Below, piece by piece: positions 3,914 through 8,908 of a stretch of 8,908 bases of DNA. The DNA lies in contig NZ_JNYE01000165.1 of the NCBI RefSeq assembly GCF_000717185.1, positions 1-8,908 of the forward strand, read 5' to 3'. Position 1 is the first letter of the stretch; the number at the start of each line of letters is the position of its first letter. The translations under genes were made by a program, and so were the position numbers. The DNA comes from Kitasatospora phosalacinea (lineage in GTDB: Bacteria; Actinomycetota; Actinomycetes; Streptomycetales; Streptomycetaceae). The notes under the pieces are model-generated. The model was not told the origin of the DNA, ran no database searches, and was given only the letters and a program-made list of their open reading frames with translations.

Positions 3914-6900
3914 GTGGCCAAGCAGAACCCTTTCGACCAATCCCCCGCGGACCCGGCCCAGTCGGCCGGAACCGAACCGGTCGGGCCAGGGCCGGAGTCG
4001 GGCGGTTCGGAGTCGGGCGGGCCGGTGTCGGGCGCTTCGGTTCCGGACGCTTCGGTTCCGGCCGGGTTGGTGTCGGCTGGGTTGGTGTCGGGCGGGTCGG
4101 CGTCGGGCGGGTCGGCGTCGGACGGGGCGGTTCCGGACGGTCAGGAGCGGGCCGTCGCGGTCGTCGGCCTGTCCTGCCGCCTTCCGCAGGCCCCCGACCC
4201 CGAGGCGTTCTGGCGCCTGCTCCGGGCCGGACGCAGCGCCGTCACCCCGACCCCGCCCGACCGCTGGCGCCCCGAGGGCCCCGGTGACCCGGCGGCCGCC
4301 GACGTCCCCGGCGCCGGGCACGGCGGGTTCCTCGACAGCGTCGACACCTTCGACGCGGAGTTCTTCGGGCTGTCCCCGCGCGAGGCCGCCGCGACCGACC
4401 CCCAGCAGCGCCTGGTCCTCGAACTCGCCTGGGAGGCGCTGGAGGACGCCCGGCTGCTGCCCGCCGCCCTGGCCGGCACCCGCACCGGCGTGTACGTCGG
4501 CGCGATGCACGACGACTACGCCGCGCTGCTCCACCGGCGGGGCGGCAGCGCCCTCACCGCGCACTCCAACACCGGCCTGAACCGCGGCGTGATCGCCAAC
4601 CGGGTCTCCTACGCGCTCGGCCTCAACGGGCCCAGCCTGACCGTGGACTCGGCCCAGTCCTCGGCCCTGGTCGCGGTCCACCTGGCCGCCGAGAGCGTGC
4701 GTCGCGGCGAGTGCGACCTGGCGCTCGCGGGCGGCGTCAACCTCAACCTCACCCTGGCCGGCACCGTCGCGGCCGCCCGCTTCGGTGGCCTGTCGCCGCG
4801 CGGCCGCTGCGCCGTCCTCGACGCCGAGGCCGACGGCTACGTGCGCGGCGAGGGCGGCGGTCTGGTGCTGCTCAAGCCGCTGGCCGCGGCCCTCGCCGAC
4901 GGCGACCGGATCCACGGCGTCCTGCTCGGCAGCGCCGTCAACAACGACGGCGCCACCCCCGGCCTGACCGTGCCCGACCGCTCGGCCCAGCAGCGCGTCG
5001 TCCGGGCCGCCCACCGGCGCGCCGGAACCCGCCCCGACCAGGTGCAGTACGTCGAACTGCACGGCACCGGCACCAGGGTCGGCGACCCGGTCGAGGCCGC
5101 CGCCCTGGGGGAGGCGCTGGGCCGCGACCGGACCGTGCCGCTGGTGGTCGGCTCCGCCAAGACCAACGTCGGCCACCTGGAGGGCGCCGCCGGCATCGTC
5201 GGCCTGCTGAAGGCCCTGCTGAGCATCCGGCACCGGGAACTGCCCGCCAGCCTCAACTTCCGCACGCCCAACCCGGACATCCCGCTCGCCGAACTGGGCC
5301 TGGAGGTGCGCACCGCCACCGGCGCGTGGCCGAGCCCCGGCGAACGGCTCGTCGCCGGGGTCAGCTCCTTCGGCATGGGCGGCACCAACTGCCACGTGGT
5401 GGTGGCCGAGCCGCCCCGGTCCGCTGCCCGCGCCGAGGCCCACGCCGACGCCCGGCCCGACGCCCGTTCCGAGGCCCGGCCCGTGCTGTGGCCGCTGGCC
5501 GCCCGCGGCCCCGAGGCGCTGCGGGCCCAGGCCGCCCGGCTGGCCGAACGGCTCACCGGCACCGGAGGCGACGGGCAGGACGACCTCCCCGGCGGCGGGC
5601 CGACCCCCGCCGCCGTCGGCTACTCGCTGGCCACCACCCGCACCCAGTTCGAGCACCGCGCCGTGCTCGTCGGCCGCGACCGGGACGAACTGCTGGCCGG
5701 TCTCACCGCGCTCGGCCGCGGCGAACCGGCCCCCGGCCTGGTCACCGGCACCGCCCCCGCCACCGGCCTTGGCGCCGCCCCCGGCACCGGCACCGCGGAC
5801 CGGGCCGGGGGCCTGGCCTTCCTGTTCTCCGGCCAGGGCAGCCAGCGCGCCGGGGCCGGGAAGGAGCTGTACCGGACCGAGCCGGTGTTCGCGGCCGCCC
5901 TGGACGAGGTCTGCGCGGAACTCGACCGGCACCTGGACCGCCCGCTGCGCGAGGTGCTGTTCGCCGAGCCGGGCAGCGCCGCAGCCGCCCTGCTGGACCG
6001 CACCGGCCGCACCCAGCCCGCGCTGTTCGCCGTCGAGGTGGCGCTGTTCCGGCTGCTGGAGAGCTGGGGCGTCGTCCCCGACCGCCTGTTCGGCCACTCG
6101 GTCGGCGAGCTGGCCGCCGCGCACGTCGCGGGCGTCCTCGACCTCGCCGACGCGGCGACCCTGGTCACCGCCCGCGGCCGACTGATGGAGGCGCTCCCCG
6201 CCGGTGGCGCGATGGTCGCGCTGGAGGCCTCGGAGGAGGAGGTGCGGCCGCTGCTGGCCGCCGCGGACGGCGCGGTCGACCTCGCCGCCGTCAACGGTCC
6301 GCGCGCCGTCGTCGTCTCCGGCGACGAGCGCGCCGTCGAGGCGATCGCCGACGCGGTGCGCGAACTCGGGCGCAGGGTGAGGAAGTTGACGGTCAGTCAC
6401 GCCTTCCACTCGCCGCACATGGACGCGATGCTCGCCGAGTTCCGGACGGTCGCGGCGGCCCTGCGCTACGCCCCGCCGCGGATCCCGGTCGTCTCGGACG
6501 TCACCGGGCGGCCCGCCACCGCCGAGCAGCTCTGCTCGCCCGACTACTGGGTCCGGCACGTCCGGGCCGCGGTGCGCTTCGAGACCGGCATCACCACCCT
6601 GCTCGAACTCGGCACCACCGCCTTCCTGGAGCTCGGCCCCGACGGCGTCCTCACCGCGATGGCCCGCGACTGCCTGGCCGGACGCCGGGCCGTCCTCCTG
6701 CCCACCATGCGCCGCACCTCCCGCGACGAGGCGCACACCCTGCTCACGGCCGTCGCCGGCCTGCACGCGCACGGCCGCACCCCCGACTGGGAGCGGCTGT
6801 TCGACGGCACCGGGGCCGGGCGCACCGACCTGCCCGGCTACGCCTTCCAGCGCACCCGGCACTGGTACCCGGAGACCACCGTCCCGGTCACCGCCGTCCC

Positions 6901-8533
6901 GGTCGCCGCTGCTCCGGTCACTGCTGCTCCGGTGACCCCCGCTCCGGCCGCTGCCGAGAGCGCCGCGGTGTCGCGTCCCGTCCGGGCGGGAGCCGTCGAG
7001 CGCGGGCAGGACCTGCTCGACCTGGTGCGCCGGGAGGCGGCGCTGGTCCTCGGCCACGTCGCGGACACCGCCGTCGACCCCGACCGGCCGTTCAAGGACC
7101 TGGGGTTCGACTCGCTGCTCGCGGTCGAACTCCGCGACCGGCTCGGGGAACGGACCGGCCTCGCCCTGGAGTCCGGTCTGCTGTTCAACCACCCCACGCC
7201 GGGCGCCCTCGCCCGGCACCTGGCGGACCTGGCGGCCGACCCCGCCGAACGGCCCGACCCGCAGCCCGCCGACCGGGACGGCAGCATCGCCGCCACCACC
7301 GACGACCCGGTGGCGATCGTCGGCATCGGCTGCCGGCTGCCCGGCGGGGTCGCCTCGCCCGAGGACCTGTGGCGGCTGGTCGCCGAGGGCCGGGACGCCA
7401 TCGGCGCCCTGCCCACCGACCGCGGCTGGGACCTCGACGCGCTCTACGACCCGGACCCGGAGCGGGTCGGCACCTCGTACTGCCGCGAGGGCGGCTTCCT
7501 GTACGGGGCGACCGGCTTCGACGCCGCGTTCTTCGGCATCTCGCCGCGCGAGGCCGCCGCGATGGACCCGCAGCAGCGGCTGCTGCTGGAGACCGCCTGG
7601 GAGGCCGTCGAACGCTCCGGCATCGACCCGGGCGCACTGCGCGGCACCCGGACCGGCGTCTTCGTCGGCGGCACCGCGCTGGAGTACGGGCCGCGCCTGC
7701 ACGAGGCGGGCGAGGACACCGGCGGCTACCTGCTGACCGGCAGCACCAGCAGCGTCATGTCCGGCCGGGTCTCCTACGCGCTGGGCCTGGAGGGTCCGGC
7801 GGTGACGGTCGACACGGCGTGCTCGTCCTCGCTGGTGGCGGTCCACCTGGCGGCGCAGGCGCTGCGGCGCGGCGAGTGCTCGCTCGCGCTGGCGGGCGGC
7901 GTCACCGTGATGTCGACCCCGGGCATGCTCACCGAGTTCAGCCGTCAGCGCGGCCTGGCCCCCGACGGCCGTTGCAAGGCCTTCGCGGCGGGCGCGGACG
8001 GCACGGCCTGGGCGGAGGGTGTGGGTCTGCTGGTGCTGGAGCGCCTGTCGGAGGCGCGGCGCAACGGGCACCGGGTGCTGGCGGTGGTGCGGGGCAGTGC
8101 GGTGAACCAGGATGGTGCGTCCAACGGTCTGACGGCGCCGAGTGGTCCGGCTCAGCAGCGGGTGATCCGGCAGGCGTTGGCGGATGCGGGGCTGAGTGCC
8201 GCCGATGTGGATGCGGTGGAGGCGCACGGGACGGGCACGACGCTGGGTGACCCGATCGAGGCGGAGGCGCTGATCGCGACCTACGGGGCCGAGCACAGTG
8301 CGGAACGTCCGCTCTGGCTGGGCTCGTTGAAGTCCAATATCGGCCACGCGCAGGCGGCGGCGGGTGTGGCCGGTGTGATCAAGATGGTGGAGGCACTGCG
8401 CCGGGGCGAGTTGCCGCGGACCCTGCACGTGGATGAGCCGTCGTCGCACGTGGACTGGTCGGCGGGGACGGTGGAGTTGCTGACGGAGCACCGGAGTTGG
8501 GAGGGCGAGGGTCCGCGTGGTGGTGGGTGCTGA
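3914..8533 (+). CDS. Modular type I polyketide synthase: KSQ-AT-ACP loading module plus module 1 KS (3' end broken)
   Basis: This 1539-codon frame is the start of a modular type I PKS. In order it carries a repeat-rich N-terminal extension (residues 1-78), KSQ (79-501), a KS-AT linker, AT (634-923), a Pro/Ala/Val-rich linker, ACP (1032-1106) and KS1 (1131 onward). There is no KR, DH or ER between AT and ACP, as expected for a loading module. The KSQ cysteine is glutamine (Q248), so it should decarboxylate an AT-loaded malonyl unit and pass an acetyl starter to KS1. The GTG start at 3914 follows GAGGGAG (3895-3901) at a rather long 12-base spacing. A GTG at 3904 is out of frame. No recognisable docking domain is present at the N-terminus, consistent with the first PKS of an assembly line. 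The frame ends at TGA 8531-8533 inside what should be the KS1 C-terminus. Normal enzymes continue through AT and beyond, so this end is judged artefactual or degenerate. Confidence 0.93.
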   Translation: MAKQNPFDQSPADPAQSAGTEPVGPGPESGGSESGGPVSGASVPDASVPAGLVSAGLVSGGSASGGSASDGAVPDGQERAVAVVGLSCRLPQAPDPEAFWRLLRAGRSAVTPTPPDRWRPEGPGDPAAADVPGAGHGGFLDSVDTFDAEFFGLSPREAAATDPQQRLVLELAWEALEDARLLPAALAGTRTGVYVGAMHDDYAALLHRRGGSALTAHSNTGLNRGVIANRVSYALGLNGPSLTVDSAQSSALVAVHLAAESVRRGECDLALAGGVNLNLTLAGTVAAARFGGLSPRGRCAVLDAEADGYVRGEGGGLVLLKPLAAALADGDRIHGVLLGSAVNNDGATPGLTVPDRSAQQRVVRAAHRRAGTRPDQVQYVELHGTGTRVGDPVEAAALGEALGRDRTVPLVVGSAKTNVGHLEGAAGIVGLLKALLSIRHRELPASLNFRTPNPDIPLAELGLEVRTATGAWPSPGERLVAGVSSFGMGGTNCHVVVAEPPRSAARAEAHADARPDARSEARPVLWPLAARGPEALRAQAARLAERLTGTGGDGQDDLPGGGPTPAAVGYSLATTRTQFEHRAVLVGRDRDELLAGLTALGRGEPAPGLVTGTAPATGLGAAPGTGTADRAGGLAFLFSGQGSQRAGAGKELYRTEPVFAAALDEVCAELDRHLDRPLREVLFAEPGSAAAALLDRTGRTQPALFAVEVALFRLLESWGVVPDRLFGHSVGELAAAHVAGVLDLADAATLVTARGRLMEALPAGGAMVALEASEEEVRPLLAAADGAVDLAAVNGPRAVVVSGDERAVEAIADAVRELGRRVRKLTVSHAFHSPHMDAMLAEFRTVAAALRYAPPRIPVVSDVTGRPATAEQLCSPDYWVRHVRAAVRFETGITTLLELGTTAFLELGPDGVLTAMARDCLAGRRAVLLPTMRRTSRDEAHTLLTAVAGLHAHGRTPDWERLFDGTGAGRTDLPGYAFQRTRHWYPETTVPVTAVPVAAAPVTAAPVTPAPAAAESAAVSRPVRAGAVERGQDLLDLVRREAALVLGHVADTAVDPDRPFKDLGFDSLLAVELRDRLGERTGLALESGLLFNHPTPGALARHLADLAADPAERPDPQPADRDGSIAATTDDPVAIVGIGCRLPGGVASPEDLWRLVAEGRDAIGALPTDRGWDLDALYDPDPERVGTSYCREGGFLYGATGFDAAFFGISPREAAAMDPQQRLLLETAWEAVERSGIDPGALRGTRTGVFVGGTALEYGPRLHEAGEDTGGYLLTGSTSSVMSGRVSYALGLEGPAVTVDTACSSSLVAVHLAAQALRRGECSLALAGGVTVMSTPGMLTEFSRQRGLAPDGRCKAFAAGADGTAWAEGVGLLVLERLSEARRNGHRVLAVVRGSAVNQDGASNGLTAPSGPAQQRVIRQALADAGLSAADVDAVEAHGTGTTLGDPIEAEALIATYGAEHSAERPLWLGSLKSNIGHAQAAAGVAGVIKMVEALRRGELPRTLHVDEPSSHVDWSAGTVELLTEHRSWEGEGPRGGGC
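3983..4141 (+). repeat. Degenerate tandem repeats coding a low-complexity PKS N-terminus
   Basis: The clearest part is four 15-bp units at 4064, 4079, 4094 and 4109 of the type GGGTYGGYGTCGGNC, giving the pentapeptides [15 protein letters not shown] and GSASD. Upstream, TCGGTTCCGG-type units (about 4036-4062) encode SVPDA and SVPAG. The whole segment reads as Gly/Ser/Val/Pro-rich flexible sequence preceding the KSQ domain. The period is a multiple of three, so copy-number change keeps the frame open. Confidence 0.65.
4148..5413 (+). other. KSQ domain of the loading module (decarboxylating ketosynthase)
   Basis: This is residues 79-500 of the PKS. The nucleophile motif, normally DTACSSS, reads DSAQSSA with Q248 encoded by CAG at 4655-4657. 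Both catalytic histidines are retained: H383 in ELHGTGT and H421 in TNVGH, with K416 just before. The domain ends with [16 protein letters not shown]. Gln at this position is the hallmark of loading KSQ domains that decarboxylate (methyl)malonyl-ACP instead of condensing. Confidence 0.95.
5813..6682 (+). other. Loading-module acyltransferase, malonyl-type
   Basis: This is about residues 634-923. FLFSGQGSQ opens the domain, the catalytic serine is S729 in GHSVG, and the catalytic histidine is H832 in HAFH (829-832). GHSVG together with HAFH, rather than GHSQG with YASH, predicts malonyl-CoA. With the KSQ this implies an acetyl starter. The motif rule is reliable but not absolute. Confidence 0.9.
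7007..7231 (+). other. Loading-module acyl carrier protein domain
   Basis: This is residues 1032-1106. The phosphopantetheine attachment serine is S1067 (TCG at 7112-7114) in [15 protein letters not shown], close to the consensus LGxDSLx[21 protein letters not shown] follows as the usual helix III region. Before it, residues about 990-1012 form a PVTAAP-type flexible linker. Confidence 0.95.
7304..8520 (+). other. Module 1 ketosynthase, missing its C-terminal segment
   Basis: The domain begins [16 protein letters not shown] (residue 1131). It has the intact nucleophile C1303 in DTACSSS, H1438 in EAHGTGT and H1478 in SNIGH, so it is an ordinary condensing KS up to [16 protein letters not shown]. 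The expected RAGVSSFGVSGTNAHVI segment is absent. Sequence jumps instead into linker/AT-like sequence in another frame. Codon choice shifts from C-ending to G/T-ending codons from about 8080 onward. Confidence 0.9.
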
Positions 8534-8908
8534 TCGGGAGGGGTTGGTGGCGGGGTTGGGTGCGTTGGTGGAGGGGCGTGGGGTGTCGGGTGTGGTGTCG
8601 GGTCGTGTGGTGTCGGGTGGTCGGGTGGCGTTCTTGTTCACGGGGCAGGGTGCGCAGCGGGTGGGGATGGGGCGTGAGTTGTATGACGCGTTTCCGGTGT
8701 TCGCTGCTCGGTTGGTGGTGTCGTTGGGTGTGGTGCCGGGGGTGTTGGTGGGTCATTCGGTGGGTGAGGTGGGGGCGGCGTGTGTGGCGGGGGTGTTGTC
8801 GGTGGGGGATGCGTGTCGTTTGGTGGTGGCGCGTGGTGGGTTGATGGGGCGGGTGGTTGGGGGGGGGGGTATGGTGTCGGTGGAGGCGTCGGAGTCGGTG
8901 GTGCGTGG
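8511..8908 (+). pseudogene. Partial, internally deleted AT fragment in a shifted frame
   Basis: Reading in the frame of codon 8529-8531, the sequence gives [21 protein letters not shown], then [28 protein letters not shown]. It jumps directly to [20 protein letters not shown] and runs off the window after [12 protein letters not shown]. Compared with the loading AT, about 51 residues are missing between VFAA and RLVVS (joint at 8708/8709). About 105 residues of KS end and linker are missing before VVVGADR. GHSVG (Ser codon 8757-8759) suggests a malonyl-type parent. [11 protein letters not shown] is unlike the usual LMxALPxGGAM. Either this is a decayed module or adjacent repeats were mis-joined in assembly; the latter seems more likely at a window edge. 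Confidence 0.7.

Noticed and set aside
3904..4287. GTG-started frame of 127 codons overlapping the PKS start
   Set aside because: Its GTG is only about two bases from GAGGGAG, too close for initiation. The product is a Gly/Arg/Val repeat produced by reading the 15-bp repeats in another frame, and it stops inside the KSQ.
4711..8250. An 1179-codon plus-strand frame inside the PKS
   Set aside because: It is an Arg/Pro-rich shadow of the PKS frame caused by high GC content, with no domain similarity.
2654..8641. A 1995-codon minus-strand open frame covering the PKS region and continuing into the monooxygenase
   Set aside because: Its distal part is antisense to clear KS, AT and ACP domains and reads as low-complexity Arg/Ala/Gly sequence. 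Only 2654-3754 is a real gene, with its own GTG and ribosome binding site.
8511..8908. A new independent gene starting after 8533
   Set aside because: The sequence is plainly the middle of a KS-AT linker and AT domain with no start signals, so it is a broken continuation of the PKS and not a separate gene.

Overview
The window is very GC-rich DNA with strong G/C third-position bias and GGAGG-like ribosome binding sites, typical of an actinomycete such as Streptomyces or Kitasatospora. It is one edge of a modular type I polyketide synthase (PKS) gene cluster. No RNA genes, insertion sequences or CRISPR arrays were seen, and no gene-free stretch reaches 300 bases.

Layout. At the far left a minus-strand gene may begin and run off the edge (1-30), followed by a gap holding a terminator-like hairpin (137-199). 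Four minus-strand genes follow: a flavin reductase (201-767), a SAM-dependent methyltransferase (854-1690), a short-chain dehydrogenase/reductase (1854-2657) and a MupA-type luciferase-like flavin monooxygenase (2654-3754). The last two are translationally coupled by an ATGA overlap. A 159-bp divergent promoter region (3755-3913) separates them from the plus-strand PKS gene (from 3914). The PKS opens with a loading module KSQ-AT-ACP, in which the ketosynthase cysteine is glutamine and the AT carries malonyl-type motifs. It continues into the KS of module 1.

At the right edge the PKS reading frame breaks. The KS loses its C-terminal GVSSFG..GTNAHV segment and hits a stop at 8531-8533. An AT fragment follows in another frame and itself lacks about 51 internal residues. 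This looks more like collapsed or chimeric assembly of near-identical PKS repeats, or a decayed copy, than a natural protein end.

Working together. The loading module should decarboxylate malonyl-ACP to give an acetyl starter. The luciferase-like monooxygenase and the flavin reductase look like the oxygenase and FMNH2-supplying halves of a two-component system. The SDR and methyltransferase could then process the introduced oxygen, which is inference. The most notable regulatory signal is a 29-bp element with 20 identical positions upstream of both the methyltransferase (1738-1766, minus strand) and the PKS (3827-3855, plus strand). Each copy has direct TTT-containing repeats 22 bp apart and ends 9 bp before a -10-like hexamer. 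That geometry resembles SARP activator sites and suggests co-regulation of tailoring and PKS genes.
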